DNA of 64,000 nt from Balanoglossus misakiensis (lineage: Eukaryota; Hemichordata): assembly GCA_040954595.2 (NCBI GenBank), contig CM082583.2, positions 9,238,001 to 9,302,000 of the forward strand, given 5' to 3'. Below, in pieces: positions 41,630-56,887 of the stretch; position 1 is the first letter of the stretch; each line of letters begins with the position of its first letter. Position numbers and translations under genes: made by a program. A model generated the notes under the pieces. It saw only the letters and a list, made by a program, of their open reading frames with translations, was not told the DNA's origin and did no database searches.

Positions 41630-44600
41630 GTAAGTGATACATCTCCATAAATTTCTCTTTGTTAATCCCATCTTGATTCTTCTCATGCCGCCCTTTCCCG
41701 ATCTTGGGAATGATGGATCAAGTACATTTAACGTCTAGGATAAAATGAGCAAAACGATCACTCTAAAGATGACAGACTGTGATGATTGCTTCTTCATGAT
41801 TTCTCTTAGCTGAAATAGTTTTGACATCACAGAATTTTGTTACACTTCAGTAAGTCACTGAGGGCATTGCGCGCTAGAGTATTTAAAATTATCATCTTTG
41901 GGAGTGATGGTATTAATGCCTGTTATTTCCTGTGTTAGCCTACATGACAGGTATGATGGTACAGTGTTTATGTCGTTCAGCTAAACCTATACTGTCTGAT
42001 TTTGATGCTATCCGATAGCATCAAAATCAGACAGTCGTTTTAGCTTATTCCCACTGGCATTTCTCCCATCAGAAAGTTCTGTATGACTTGATTTGAAGAT
42101 GTTCATTTTATGTCCAGATGTAGTTCTATATCCTTCGATGTCACGTCCATGACTCCAGCCTCATTAAAGAAAATACGACGATCTGAAAGATTGCTCTTGG
42201 GTGTAATTTCATGGTGATTACTGTCGGCCTGTTCGGCAAGATTTTGCTCAAATGATGCAGAAAATTTTCAGATCCGCTGCAGGTTGCAACGTGTGACATT
42301 TGGTATTGAGTGCTTAAGCCCAATACCATTCAGAGTACCTGGCATTGGTGTATTAGAACAACCTGTATAGGCTGCAATTTGAAGACAGGATATCAAATTG
42401 GCTCAGCAAATGCATTGTTTAATGACTGAAAGAAATTTATTCTCACCTGTATACTGAGCAGCAGCAGTCCTTGAAGTAAACTTCAATCAACAGGCAGTTG
42501 TGTGGAAACTGGGTTTTACTCATTACCCCGTGAAATGATAAATGTGTAACCTCCCCCCGATTGTGTGCAAGGGAACAATTGTCTGGTGGACATGGATATC
42601 TGCCTGACACCGGCATTATATCTAGGTTGCTCCAATGTCTCATAATGCGGAAAACTACTTCTGACATATGGTCTGCTGAATGATTTGAATTGGAGAGAAT
42701 CACGAGTTGATTATCTTTGATCACTATAATGTAGCGCTCATGGGGAAACCTGGTTCCACAAGCACAGACCCGGCAAATTGTTTTAATTTCATATCTACAT
42801 CCATCTGTTTTTTGCAAATGTCAAATGTGAGTCCCATAGCAACAGCACAAATAAAAAGTAAGCGAGTAGACAGAATTGCTGAATTTGCTGAAGATAAAAG
42901 CGGAGAAAAAATGAAATTAAAATATGTGTAGTGAATTTAGTTAAGTTTCTCTTAATTTAGGCATTAAAAGCATTCTGATTATTGTTATCTTTGGGATTTT
43001 CAGAGTTGTTATATATACAAGAACAGTTTGGGCAGGATGTACATTTACACCATCTACTGTCAACATATTTCTCCGCAGTATACTTTCTACTTTCCAATAA
43101 ATTGCCGTGCTGCGTATGAGAAAATCTCAACAGGTTGTTTATTCAGACTGCTGGGATATATAGTAGACATGTTTTATTAGTTGTCATTCAAAGCATTTGG
43201 AACAGCGGCCAGTGGGGTGCTGTGACTGTTAATTCAAGATTCAAATGTTGTTCCCCTTTTGGTTTGTTCACTCTGTAAAGCGAAGGCTTCCGGGAAGGAA
43301 GTCTTTCTGACATGTCCTGTTTGATCTCGCAGAAGTGTCTCCAAACAAAGTCTTGTGAATAAAATATATTCCAGTATGCATCTTTAATTTGTGATCCATT
43401 TGTCCTAGTTAAATGGTGTCAGTTGTATCATTTTGAAAATAGGTTGTGTTTTAGGTTTACTGAAGAAAGATGTGTGTATATTTATTTTAATATATTTACA
43501 GTATTATCAAGGAGCTTGCTTAATTAATATTGTTGTCCACTTGAAACAAAATGTTTTTCCTCTTCATTTTCTCCAATTTGTTAATAATTCCAATCTATGT
43601 CTGAGCACCACATTGACAGTGAGATTGGGACGAGATGGCGTAATCACGAGTACTGATAGAAGGAATCATGAAATATGCAAAATATATATTTGTCATCAAA
43701 TTGGTATATTTCACTTCAAATCAATGAGCTGTTCACCTGGCAACGAGCAATCTAAGTACATTGAGATTCCAATATTGGCGTAACCTATACGTATTCGCGG
43801 AAGGGGTGTACGCACACGTTTAATCTATAGACACAGCATGCAATTGAGTCGCATGCAGGGATCAGACTGTTTTGATATTCACTCAGGGGTGTTGTTTGGT
43901 AAAGTAAACATACTTGTCTTAATCTTCCTCATATACTGCAGTGACTGCACCTGTCTTTAAACAGAAATGAAGGAAATACTACTGCATTTACCCAATGGCA
44001 TGCTTTTTATGCATCACCTAATTTCTGTACTAGTTCTCTGGACATTTTTTGATAATATTTAAGTACTGAAAATCTTCCTCCGTGAAACATGCACATGCAG
44101 TCAATTGCAACCTCTTCTTAGGTTTGCCTTGTGGAGCATGATTGCTAACTCTTTCCGGAAAAAACAGTGAGCAGGTTTGCTCACTCTTTCCGACAAACCA
44201 GCCGACGTTGCTCCTTATTTGAAGTCTCAGTGTCTTTCTTCCTGTGATTGGAACTGTGGCTTGCGTTTATAGGTGAGGGCTTCCACATTTGTCTGCCACA
44301 GTGTTTTCCTTGAAGGCTGCAAAAACAGGTCCTGATGATGAGAGTTTTAATGATTTTGGGAATGGGCGTGTAATTGCCGCTTTCACGTAAGTATATTCAT
44401 AAACCAGCTGCGCTCGCACATACTAAGTACTCTATAAATTGATTTTACAGAAAAACATTTAGATAGTAGTCAAAGCAAAGACGTCATTTTCTTGGAAAAA
44501 TTGTCAGCTAGCACAAATATAGTAATTAGCATTTCAATTACAGGAGTTATAACGGTAGAGATTTCAAATTCAGAAAGAAGTCAGAGCTTTTTGACATGAT

Positions 44601-47330
44601 TTAGTCATTTTCGATTCATCTGCAAATGGGCCAAATGACATAGAGCACGCAGAGAGCACATGAGCGCTGTAGATATGTGCTATATTCTTTGACAAAAGAA
44701 ACTTTGTCAATGTGATTATTATGAGTGAGGAATGTAGAATAATGTATATCCCATGGGGAAGTTTGGCAAAAAGTGTCGACCATGTAATCACATACCTTTT
44801 TACCATCTTCAGAATTACTGAAAATCATTATCATTTGAATGTATATAATTTTAGCCATACCAAGTGTAAGTACCTCAGGTTTTCTTCCCTTTTTTATATA
44901 AAAACATCAGATTTTTTCCCACTTCTTTACAAAGATTCCAGTCTTTCTGGACATTCATGTCATGCCAGTTGCCATGGGAAAATGATTTCAGATGGGAAAA
45001 AATGTGCTTAGCTGATATTAAAATGTGACTAATGTGTTTAACAATTCCTGGAAGAGTGCTTTTATGTTTTCTTGATCAATTATGGATGATGGCCTATTGT
45101 AGATGCAGCTATGATAATACATACCCAGATTGAAGTCTTATAGCCACTGACTTATGAGGTAGTCTACCAAAACTGTTGTGCTGTACCAAGTATGGTGTAA
45201 TATATAAACCAAACAAAATTTTTTCCACATTTTTGTTCTCTTAAGTCTAAAGTTCTTTGGCTTGGTCTCTGAAAATTACTGTCTAGTATTTCAGATGTGA
45301 TCTGTTTGCAATACAGTAATGAATGACTTATTAGTAGTAAAATTACCCTAATATCATCCCAAATTGTATAAACTTCTTCGCACCTTGTTAATATGTTAAT
45401 TACACTGGATTGGATCATTACAGATCATTATCTGCATGTCATTGTTCAACATTTAGTGCTAAATCAGGTACATTTGCAATACCAACCGTGAAGCATGTAA
45501 CAAAATCAGCTGTGCTATAAATTCAGGCAAATATTTGTTGGTTTTTCAGATAATTTCACTTTTTTTCTTGTAACAGTATATTCTCATACAAACGGACATA
45601 AAAAGGCTTGCCCTGTGATAATCAGAAATGACGACAACACATGTCATCTCTATTTGCATATATACGTCTGAAACGAGATCATATGATGTACATCTTTAAT
45701 TTTTTAAGCTTTTATCAGTAGTATCAAGAAAGTTTTATCAGAAAGTACGTCCTTGCCTTTATTCTATGTTTAGAACTTTTCAATTATTTTTTTTTAATCT
45801 TATGTTCATAAAAGATTCAGTTTTTTTTTTACATAAGCATTCTTCAGTGAATTACTTTGGGTAGATTAATAAGTCTGGACAGATCATTTCATGAATTGGA
45901 AACATTGCTGACGGCATCCAAATTCCTTTGTTTTTTGAGGGATTGGGGATTGGATATACAGGGAAATTGCAAATCAACATCCTGAGGGACAAGAGTACAG
46001 GCACAGAAAATAAAATGATGTCTGCAAAACTGAAAGCCAAGTCATTCATGTTTGGATACTTTGTTCAGTATCCTTCAGATGCATTTTTTAAGCATGGCCG
46101 CTGAATTCTTGGTGAGATTAAATTAAAACGTAAACTGAATTATACATGCATAGATGCTACATTTTATGTATTGACATTTGTGCTTAGGTGCATGCTGTGA
46201 ATAATAAAGGTAGGCTTCTGAAAGTAGTTTGCAGCTCAGACTTAATATTGAATTGTCAGACTGTCTACTAGTAAATCAAAGCTTTTGCAATTTAGAGAGA
46301 AAGAGGAAAAAAAGATTCTGGAGGGCTGAAGTCTATGGCATTATATTCTGTAAACATCAGCTATTTTTTTATCAGCTAAGAGTGGTCCAGGACCCTTATA
46401 TTCTGTAAACCATTATCACAATTACCACCAGTAATGCACAATACAACAAATGTGATGTTGGTGGCTGCAGGAAGCAGCTAGCTCATGGGTGACATGTATT
46501 CAACTTTGTTATGCAATGGCAGACTCTTTCATAATTTGCAGTTTTGTATTGAATAATTTGCAGTTTTTAATAGCATATACCATGAGCAGCCCACAAGAAG
46601 AATTAAATGCCAGTCCCCTTGCCTCAGAGGACTTAAATTATCAAATTAGGTTTCTCTGTTAGTGTGGCGTGTACCTGCAGGGGGCATTTCGGTAGCCATG
46701 GCATTATACTGTAATCGTATTATAGCTGTATTGATGAATGAGTCAGAGTGTTGTGGCCTAGCCTACAGGTGTGCAGGCTGTGTGTGCATGTAGCAGCTAT
46801 AAGGCCTGGGCAGTTCTTTGTTTCACCTCCCAGGGAACTTACCATCCCGCTTTTATGCCTACGCTTAAAGCTGCATAATCTTTCGTATTGCAGCTGCCAT
46901 CACGACTGACAGAGCAATACCACATATGCAGTCATACAGCCAGCAATGCAATTTTTCCCTCTTTAATATACGGTAGTCTTACATTATTATGCAACTGCCA
47001 GCTTGTCGGTCTTCCGCAATCAAAATGCAATTGTTTGTAATTATGCCAGGCTGGATGAAATATAAAGCTTGAAGCTAAGGAAGACTGTCATGTGTCTCAA
47101 ATCAGTGTAAATTGTGCTGTCAATCAACAATCAAGTCAAAAAACTTTTGGGTAATTTATAGTGTCAATCAAGTATACAAATTGGGAATCACATTAAATTC
47201 ATAGCTTCAATAGTTACTGCATACAAATATTATTTAGAGTGGCTTGCAGGCTTTTGTTGTCAAAGTTAATAATGGACCCTGGATGAGTGCATGAAGTAAT
47301 TGTTTTTCTACTTTCCCATACAGTAATATT
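41630..47330 (+). other. SLC24A intron, first part
   Basis: This follows the NCKX donor. I looked for the next expected coding segments (cytoplasmic loop, alpha-2 repeat) and found none, so the stretch is read as intron. It holds the 45-bp palindrome at 41991-42035 and X-box-like sites at 42831 and 44968. The rest is AT-rich unique sequence; its open frames have no recognisable domain. Confidence 0.6.
41991..42035. repeat. Near-perfect 45-bp palindrome
   Basis: Two 22-bp arms (41991-42012 and 42014-42035) are exact reverse complements around a single C. Outside them the pairing resumes after a short bulge, with AGCTAAAC at 41979-41986 and GTTTTAGCT at 42037-42045. It lies 362 bases into the SLC24A intron. 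Confidence 0.97.
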
Positions 47331-47450
47331 GTATTGTATTGTATTGTATTGTATTGTATTGTATTGTATTGTATTGTATTGTATTGTATTGTATTGTATT
47401 GTATTGTATTGTATTGTATCGTATCGTATCGTATCGTATCGTATCGTATC
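47331..47450. repeat. Two-phase pentanucleotide microsatellite (GTATT)17(GTATC)7
   Basis: Seventeen GTATT units (47331-47415) are followed directly by seven GTATC units (47416-47450). Degenerate ATTG/ATCAT sequence continues to about 47580. The three-frame openness of this tract produces spurious Tyr/Cys/Ile/Val-rich frames. Confidence 0.97.
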
Positions 47451-47967
47451 GTATTACATTGCATTATGTATTATATTTTGCTGTGTTGTCTTATCATGCA
47501 TTGTATACTGCATTGTATTTTAAGCTTACTGTATTGTATTATATGATATTGTATCTCCTGATACATGTATTGCGTCTCTTTGTATCATATTGCACAACCC
47601 AGGAGATCAATCAAGGCAGAGAAAATGTTAAGTTCCGAAGGAAATATCTTTTTACAGTCTTGTTAGTTTTCCCCTGGATCAGAGAGAAAAAATAATTAAA
47701 TCAAGAATAGATGTCTGAAAGTAATACAAATGTGTACTTGAATAATGAAATTGTCAAGCTGGAGAGTTAAATTCATCATCTGTCAAGCAACTTAAAACAC
47801 CGTCATCCAACACACCAAGCTTGTCTGTCATATAGGAAATTAGTCGACTTTACCCAACAGGAAAAGTAATTTCCCTAGGCCAGAAACAAACTATGAAGAC
47901 TCCCCCGACATAAAATGTCATACTTCTCACACCAGAGGACTGTGAGCTATTATCTTTGTAGTAATTT

Positions 47968-47981
47968 GTAACCATGGGAAC
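47968..47981 (+). promoter_or_regulatory. RFX X-box-like palindrome
   Basis: GTAACCATGGGAAC fits GTNNCCATGGNAAC, the form of the palindromic X-box bound by RFX winged-helix factors. The motif match is seen directly; binding is inferred. Confidence 0.4.
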
Positions 47982-48842
47982 ACATATCGAGGAAATTTAA
48001 CCATGGAAACATGCATCATATAGTATCGATCTCAAAGCCAGGTCTGTTGATATTTAAATTTGCTATTTTAAAAAAGAATCAGTGAAACATCCTAATGAAA
48101 TGGTTTTTATTCTGTTAACTGTTTCTGCCAAATTTAATAAGTCACTTTATTACTGCTGTCCATGTGGATGGGGCTGAAATTCTGCATTTTCTGAGTTTGG
48201 GACTAATTGTTTCCTGTTCGAATCCCTGAAGCATGATGAAATACCCAGAATTTACGGCTAATATAGCGACTTTGGTGTTAAGTTGAATTCAGGTTCGGAC
48301 TAGAATTCATTTGCCAACAATAAAATGCTGGGTATTTTAGCATGCTGTAGATGTCAGGAGTGCCAATATTGGCATTTGTAATTTTTAAATAACCTACATT
48401 GGCACATCTATGACCTGGCTGATAGCCTTATATGAAAGAACTGGTGATCGCTGACATAGATCCATTTTTGCTGCACGAAATGTCACGAAGAAAATGTTTT
48501 CAGATCAGCTTCATTATCTGGGAATTTTGTGAATCTGGTGTACGTATCACCTCGCGTCTTCATGCAGTTGCTGTTGCCGTGATGGTCGTCGTTGCTAGGC
48601 ATTTTGTGTGTCACTTTGGAATTGCCATTTTCTCCGCAACACACATCGCTATTAGTGCATGATACCCTAGATGTCTAATTTGCCCCCATACTCGCTGAAT
48701 AGCCGGCGTACTGTTGCACGGATCATACGGACTGAAATTTCACACCATGAAATTATGATTAAACAGAAAATAACACCAGATTGCAGCATGTACATTGAAT
48801 CGCCTCCTATAGAGCTCACGAAACCTGTGTTGAATAGTCTTC

Positions 48843-48856
48843 GTCTCCATGGAAAC
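48843..48856 (+). promoter_or_regulatory. RFX X-box-like palindrome
   Basis: GTCTCCATGGAAAC is an exact match to GTNNCCATGGNAAC and close to the published vertebrate X-box consensus. Confidence 0.45.
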
Positions 48857-49796
48857 ATGTCAGGTGTCTATTTGCTTCACTCTGTACATTTTTGGTACAA
48901 TTTTACAGTGATTATTGAAGTATATATAAGACTGAATAAGCGTGAACTTACTTCAGCATGGGCAAAAAAACTAAAATATAATCTAGACTGTCCAGGGATA
49001 GTCCTACTGTGTATAGTATGTAATTTGAAGTTAAATTTGATATTAGACTCTGATTTTCAGTGCCAGATTTAAAATTAGATAGATAGGAAATTGAATGCAC
49101 TCTGCAAACCCAATTCTTGCAGATAGCTCTCCGCTCGAAACTCCTCAGATTTTCTAGTCAAAAATGAGTCTATTTGATTCAAATTTTCGCTGATGGTTTC
49201 ATGGTTTGATGCTGCAATTTAATAGAACAGAGTTTGAACGGAAAAAAAGGAAGTGCACACCTCATACTTTGACAGTGTATAGAATAACTTGAACTCATTC
49301 TGAAGACAGGTTTAAATTTTACCAGGCTTGTATCAAAATAATCAATGCAAAGCTTTCTTATAATGGGAGTATGCCTTGGGATTATATAAACCCTGTGCTA
49401 ATCACGGACTCATCAGAAGAAAAAAAACGATGGCATAATATACCTTCATCAGCACCGATGATATTTGAATGACAAATTCAATTTAGGGTTGCAACAGAGG
49501 CAATCATGATGCGACTGAGAAAAATAAATTTGCTCCGACAATTTGAAGGATGGGAGGAAATAAAGTCGCCTCCCTTATTGATGATTCTTTATGTATTATA
49601 CACATTCATAGTCGCAGAAAGTAATTTTCATCTTTTTTTCTGAAAGAATTGCCCAGGTAGGACTATGAGGTCTTCTTGTACACTGAGGAAATTTGCATGT
49701 TGATTCAGATGGCGTAGCATTGTCAGCGGCCCAGTAATGAATCCCTGTCACGTCACCGGTCTAATAACCCTTTCAGCCAAGAAACACTGCATGGAT

Positions 49797-49810
49797 GTGA
49801 CCATGGAAAC
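49797..49810 (+). promoter_or_regulatory. RFX X-box-like palindrome
   Basis: GTGACCATGGAAAC is an exact match to the pattern, about 950 bases after the previous site. Confidence 0.45.
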
Positions 49811-52464
49811 GCATCAACAAAATTCATATACACAGTCATGTGTGCACCCAATTTGCATACATGGACCTGTCACCGCTGTGCAGATTGAACAGAATACATT
49901 ATCTACCAAACGACACGATGAAAAATAAAAATGCATACAAAACAGTTGTATCTGATATAAATACTAGTACCCAATTCTGCGATGCTATAAATTTTCCAAC
50001 AGCGAGTGGGGCGCTTGCTGCGTGGTTGGCTACTTTTTTTCTTCTTTAGTTAAATCGGAATAATCAATCACAGGCGACACCTCTAAATGCCATTCCTATC
50101 GAATTATAATAAGAGTGGCTTAATGAAACTCACAGTGATATTATATTGTACAATAACAATACATTAGCATTTTTGCTGTATACATATTGCAAGACATCTC
50201 TGTCTGATTTCTGTCACCAAAATTTTTAATGGTTTTTCAAGGTGTTGGAAGGAGAATATGATTCTCGACTAGTGTAGTGGTGAAGTTTGATGAAAAAAAA
50301 ATGATTGTGGATTTAAAAATTGCAAAATTTGTTTATAATTATGTGGTTTAACCTTTTTTATTTCAGAAAAGGTAGTGAATGAATGCATTAAAAAAATAAA
50401 TTCAGACAAGTTAGGTCATCCTCACATAAATAAGTAATTACTATGTGTGTTTATCAGGGTCACTCTTTATGGTATCGTTTCAGGCAATTATGCCCTCTCT
50501 TCACCTGATAATTTATGCACACAGACATGTTTGTTCATCATAAGTTCATGAATTTGTTTAAAATATTCATGAACTCCAAAGGTTAGGCAACCAAGCCATT
50601 TTTGCACAATTAATTGCTGGATACTCTCCTATAAAGTAGATGCAGTATCGATTGCATCCACTCTTTCAGTTGTTCCAATATTTATACACCGAGGCGTTCG
50701 ATTTTACTGAAGAGCAAACCAGCGTGTTAAACTTGCAAATTAAAAAAAAAATTGAAATACGTGTACTTTCAATTCTATAAAAAATGATACACATATTATG
50801 TCACACATTGCTGATCTTGTACACAACTTGCAGTCAGTATAACAGAATTGAAATTTAGGTCAGCTGAAATGCTTACTTAAGAACGAGTGTCTTGAATTTA
50901 CTAGAGAACGAAAACGATAAAAGCGACTGTTAAAAAGAGCATATAATCTGAAATGTCTGTTTACTCTGCTGTTTTGATAAAAACACCTACATTTTTCTAC
51001 CATATTTATGGATACAAAACTATTACCGTAAATTGAATCCGATTAATTACTGTGTTTACGATGATATGTTATCAGAGGTCTTGCCCTATATTCCATAAAA
51101 TGGAGATTTAATGGAAGTTTTTGTCCAATCAGACTGCATGTATTAGAAGGCATTGATAGATAGCTTCAGTGCATCCACACAATAATTATGGCAGACCCTG
51201 TGGTTGAAACCATATCATTGTAATGGAGACATACATTTATTTAAAAAAAATTGCCAATAGCAAGAATGAATACATGTACTTTAAACCAGCTCGCATCTGA
51301 AATATTGCAATTATATATTACAGCACAGGCACTATGAATTGGTGATTAATCAATCGTATTTCTTTGAAAAGAAGGAAAATCCAGATTTTATCCATGTTGT
51401 TTTCCCATCTCAGATGGGCGACTAATCCATCTGAAATGATGAAATCCGGTTTCTGATTAATGAAGTAATTTGGAGAAGAAAAACATCCAGATTTGAAATT
51501 GTAATTCATATACGTATATGTAGGTATATGATTTTAACAGCACTCAAATTTAAGAAGAGACAAATTTAAAGCCAACTGCATCGATCCCTCATCAACTATC
51601 TGTTCATGTCAGTTTTTTTTCAAGCGTAATTCTAGATCTTTCAAGTAAATTCTGAGAAATATGTACTTCACAGTATTTTCGATTATCATTGAGCATTATA
51701 TTTGTGAATCGGACTAGAAAATCATAAAGTTCTATTTTTTTGCAGCTGACTTGGCAGGGGATATATTACATGTGAAATATAGGTTTGATTTCCCCCTTCT
51801 TCTCAGTAAAATAGGGACGTATACATCATCCTGCGTGAGAACATAGTGCAATATTAAAGGTATGAACACCATGACGGCTCTTTTCAAGGACGCCTCTTTG
51901 CATATTATATCCGTTCATGAAAAGCATTTTATTGTCGGGGAGGAGATCCGAAGAGTGGTAAAAGTGCTGCATCTGAAAAGGTGATGATCTCGGGATGTAT
52001 ACGCGATAATAGCCGCATCAGTGGCGCTAAATTACCAGATCCCCGAGCCAGCGTGGTGCTTCATGGAGTTCCTTGGTCCCCCGTGGACTTTTCAGTCTCT
52101 ACGGTTCAAAGGGATTTATTGGAAATTTTGGTTATCAGCAGCGCGGCTAATTTTGTTTGTGTAAAGAAGAGAGAACAAAATAAGATACTGTAGTCGATCG
52201 AATTTCCCGGAGTTTTGTGTAGAATTTCGCTTGGGATTTTATTTGCTTAGATTGAGGTTTTAGGCAATTCACTAGGGATAAGATCTGAATCAAAGTAGAT
52301 ATTATAACCGACGGGAATGTTTGATTGAAGGGTGTGTGTGAATTAAATATTCTACTTTGGAGTTTGGAGGAAGAATCAGGTAACGCGTACAATGATCTTC
52401 TTTCGCGTTACTTTTGTTAATGGCATTTATTTTAGTTCCATGCGTCTTTCTGGGTGCCAGATTC

Positions 52465-52550
52465 GTGCATGCATCTTGCATTTGAATCTATCCATCCATT
52501 CGTCCGTCCGTCGATCCATATGTGTTTCCAGCAGTGCATGCATCTTGCAT
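52465..52550. repeat. 17-bp direct repeat pair
   Basis: GTGCATGCATCTTGCAT occurs exactly at 52465-52481 and 52534-52550, 69 bases apart. The intervening sequence includes CCATC/CGTCC-type short repeats. Confidence 0.95.
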
Positions 52551-55500
52551 CAATGATCGTCCGTACACAGTCCAATCATCCAATTATTCTTTCTGGCTGC
52601 ACCACTGGCGTCCGTCACCTCTTGCTCCAAGACTCAAGTCACATATACAAATACTGAAGAATTAAAAATGGAAAAGTTGTAACGCATGTACATTAAAGTT
52701 TCCGCAACTGAATCCGCACCATTCCTTAAAATGTAACTGTGAATGGATCAAGCCAGTTTTGACTGCCCTTTTGAGGTTTTTAACAGATTGCGAAACACCC
52801 GTGCAGTGACGGTATAATGGACAGACATGCTTCAGTGATCTGCCTAATTCCCTTTTCTGTCTCGATCTGATGCTCTTCAAAACAGCACACTGATTCGCCA
52901 TTAACATCAAGGCATGTCAAGAGACTTGACACTCTAAAAATTGATGGCATGGAGCATTTCTGATACTAAGCAATACACTTAGTGTTGTTTATAATCCCGC
53001 TCAAATCCAAAGATAACAGGTATGCATGCAAGGTGACCTAAGCTTATTTTTTTAAAGGAAAGTTAAGTTGCACGCAATATTTTAATTTATTCTTTTTTCT
53101 TGAGTGTATATACATGTAGCTTCTTGAAGTTCAATATACTTGAGTCCCTTGAGGTTTTTAGACTACTAGGACATGCTGACAGTACGAGATACTGACGCAA
53201 CTTCCTTCTTTCTCTGGGAAAGTAGTTCAAACTTTCACCCCATGCACTTTATGTACAAGTGAGTTATGGAATATGCCCCAGTCTCTCTGAAAGGTTCTGA
53301 TTGAGAACGATTCTTAGAAATACCTCACATATCTTGTCTGATGAATTGTGAATCAAATTTGCTGAAAGCAAGCGTCTAAATTGTGCCAATGATGGAAAAA
53401 TGGAAAAACTATAAATAAGTTCATGAAAAGATTTACTGGGGCCACAGTGCACGTCGTTATATTAGCACTCGGCTCGAGTACACACATGTATATATTTTGT
53501 ATAAATAGCATAGTTTGCTGTAGGGCACTGGTCTACAATATCACCACTGGACGAATCTTTCCACTTTTCATATTTCACATTATAAAGGTCTCGCAGCAGT
53601 GCCATTCATCTTTCACCCCCATCTCTCAGCGATTTCATCAGAGATTCGTAATGGCGATATGCGTAATTGCAACATTTAGTGTTTTTATGGCAGTCATAGA
53701 TTCAGCTAACATGATGGAGTAGCTGATCCTGTCGGGCAGACAGGCAAGTCAAGTTGAGTAATTGCTCATCTTCCCTGAGAGATCTCAGAAATCAGAAATA
53801 TCAACATCTAGCTCCTGCATCTTGTATAAATTAAAATTAATAGCAGAATACCATATTTTTATACCAATTTTTTAAAACTATAAAGTAACCTTTCTCAAGA
53901 ATGTCACCTCTAAAGCTACATTGTATTCAGAATTAGCACTGCATCATATTGAGCATGAATGAAATTTCATTTTGAATTTCTGCAATTTTATTGTCCAGCT
54001 GGAGAACTCTCAGCTGTGTGTAATCACAGACTTTCCACTTGCCGCCAGATTTTACGACCATAAAATTATCCGTGAGCTTGTACTGTATCTGCAGGCTTGA
54101 CACAAGCACGATTTATGATTTGCTATTTGAGGCCATAATCTTAATAATCGGAGATGTATTTTATGAATTTCTCAAACAAAAGTGACTTGTATATCAAGGT
54201 CACCTATGCATCACTTCTTGGTGATGTAGCTATGTACCGTAGTTGTAAATGGTCTATTCATGGTATTTTAAGTCAGAAGTTAAAATTATATTGTGTTTGT
54301 ATCATATTGTTCAGTCAAAAACAGTCACTAAATGTGTTTTGATAAATGGAGATTTTTCTCAGGATTTTTTAATTGAATGGAAAGACTAAAATAGGCAAAA
54401 TCAATGCAATTTAATCCCTTGGCTACCCTCAGCCATGTAACCCTATACCAAACAAACTATAGATCCCTATTAATTTGCGCCGGAATTTTCCGGCTGGTAA
54501 TAAAGGTACGTATATAGCAATTAAATATGTTGCCAGGAATTTCCGGCACTATAGGTAGTCAAGGGGTTAATTTGACTGTTTACTGTAATGGGAGACCTAG
54601 TAGCAGAAAAAAAAATAGTCATGCGGACCTTGATTGTTGTAGCAATACCAGGGCTGTCGAATGTAATAAATCTGGTCGCAAATCCCACTCCAGGCAAAAA
54701 GAATGTCAAGTTGTTTGTGTCACTAGTAGTTTGAAAGCCTTGTACTGCCGTCAGAGGACGCAGAAATGATCGTGAATTCAGGATGAACTGATACACCATC
54801 TTCCAAAAAATGCCCGTGAACTACATAAATTCTTTCTCTTTTGGTTCTTGAAACAGAAACACTATCATATAATACTTTGATCACCAAAGGGAATAGATAT
54901 TTTCAAGTTTTGTACTGCCTTCAGTGACACAGCTATCTCCAAGATGCCAGATGTTTAGATACGGCTATAAATGCCACAATAAAAAGGTACACCACAGACT
55001 CTTGTGTGTTTATAATGAACTGATTTCTGTTTGCCCGTTGGCGATCGGACTCTTGTGTCATCATCCAGTCTGCAAATCCACCGTTTGAGATCCGCAGTAG
55101 CTGAGTGTCTTGAGTGTTGGCAAATTACATTGTTTAGCCGTGGGTTCATAGAGCGAACAGGTTGTTGTAGCTCCTGCAAGTGTTCTTCTGGGTTTTGGAG
55201 TTCTGCTGAATACGTGCAAACGGCGTCCCCCATGAGAAGTGAGTACAGCAATCATTTCCGGAGCTTAGAACTTGCTGTGAAGAATGTATAAACAGTAAGT
55301 GGTGGTTTTCTTTGATGATGCTGAACTTCCTTGGACACTTTGCGACAGATACAGAAAATAGTGGCCCCAAAAGCTAACCCTATCACTAGATCTGTCAGTG
55401 CAGTACATCATCTGCGTGTGAAAATTCTAAATTGCATGCGCCCAATAAAATATATACTTTCTAGATTATTGCATCTCCTTGGTAACAAACATTTGAAAAT

Positions 55501-56873
55501 CGACCACAAACGAGGTTAATTGCATTGTGAACTGGCTGGGTTATTTTTTTTTTAAAGTACGCTTTATTGCCGGTCAGATCCAACCACTTTAACAAGCACA
55601 ATCATCAAAAAAAAAAATACAGCTGCCAAGTTTTCTGTGCATGCAATCAGAAAATGGTCTTTTGCATGAAGTGTGCGCCCAAGCGCAGAAATCGCATCAC
55701 ATTACTGCCGTAATAGTTATACATTATGAAGTCATTGAGGCTATTATTGCAAAGAAACACAGACCCACAGAATGTTTCATATGAATAAATAGTGCTCTGA
55801 CCTAACCACGCCATTTTTAATGGTTTGAGCAACATTTGCTTCCCAGAATTCATAGCTTCCTGTTTCTTGTTGGTCTGCACGCGACGTCGCCTTCTTTTTT
55901 GTTTCCGTGACGATTTCTTGCACAGAAAACACAAAAGCATAGGACGATCGAGAAGAGAAAGTTTGACTGCCAAGATTGTTTGGCATTTGCACATTCACGG
56001 GCAATTACCTGTTTGAAAACTAGTGATCATTATCGCCCCAAGTTGGTCATGAAGCTTTGTATATTTACAATATGGGCTTATCACAAACAGACTATTAGTC
56101 TTGTCTGCAGGTACATGTATGCCTGTCAATCAGAGAAGCCACAGGAAAAATCTGACGTCTGTCACAAACAATTACTTTTCAACGTTGCCTTTCACATTTT
56201 TTTTGAGGAATCTATTTCCATTTTATCGAGCAGCGGTGTCACTCTGCAACTCTTGTTGCGATCGAATCACGTGTGCGATTCACACGGTCGGATAAAAATC
56301 AAATCGGCATTGACGTCTGGTGATACGCTTCTTTCTCGCGCAAGACAAAAAACGAGAGAAAGGGGGACTGCTGAATGGTGATCCAGCGTGTTTTGAACGA
56401 GATTATATTAAGATAGTGAGGAGAAAGCGCAGCAGCTGGTACTACCAGCCATTCAGGTGGTGCAATGATACTCATGTGGCTGTGATGAATGCACGGAAGT
56501 CGAGTCACACTGTTTTGAAGCATTAAAAATCAATTGAAGAGGTTCTTTAAATGCCAAAGCAGTTACCCGCAGTATATACATGTACACATGCTATAGATAG
56601 CTATCAGACGGGGGGAAAAAGGTTTTCCCCAAGAGATGACTTTATCAGAAAAATAAACCGACTGAAAAAGAACTTGTTTGTGTCAGCTAGCTATCACCTG
56701 ACTCGATTTATTCTCAATCTTGATGTGACCCGTGTTCATTACTGCGATAATGTCAACTGTCACAGAACTTATCAGTTCTTTGAGTCTGGCCGGCTTCTTG
56801 GAAATGCCGGCAATTTCCATGCAAATCAAGCCGACACAGTCATTCAGGGGAATGGGAAATTTTAACAGCAGTT

Positions 56874-56887
56874 CCCCCCCCCCCCCC
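56874..56887. repeat. C14 homopolymer
   Basis: An uninterrupted run of fourteen C inside the SLC24A intron. Confidence 0.95.

Larger units (their letters stand above)
47451..56873 (+). other. SLC24A intron, middle part
   Basis: No coding exon is recognised. It contains three exact X-box-like palindromes (47968, 48843, 49797), a fourth copy with one mismatch at 47997, and ATCTCCTTGGTAAC at 55473. A 17-bp direct repeat GTGCATGCATCTTGCAT occurs at 52465-52481 and 52534-52550. Several TACATGTA octamers are present. Confidence 0.55.
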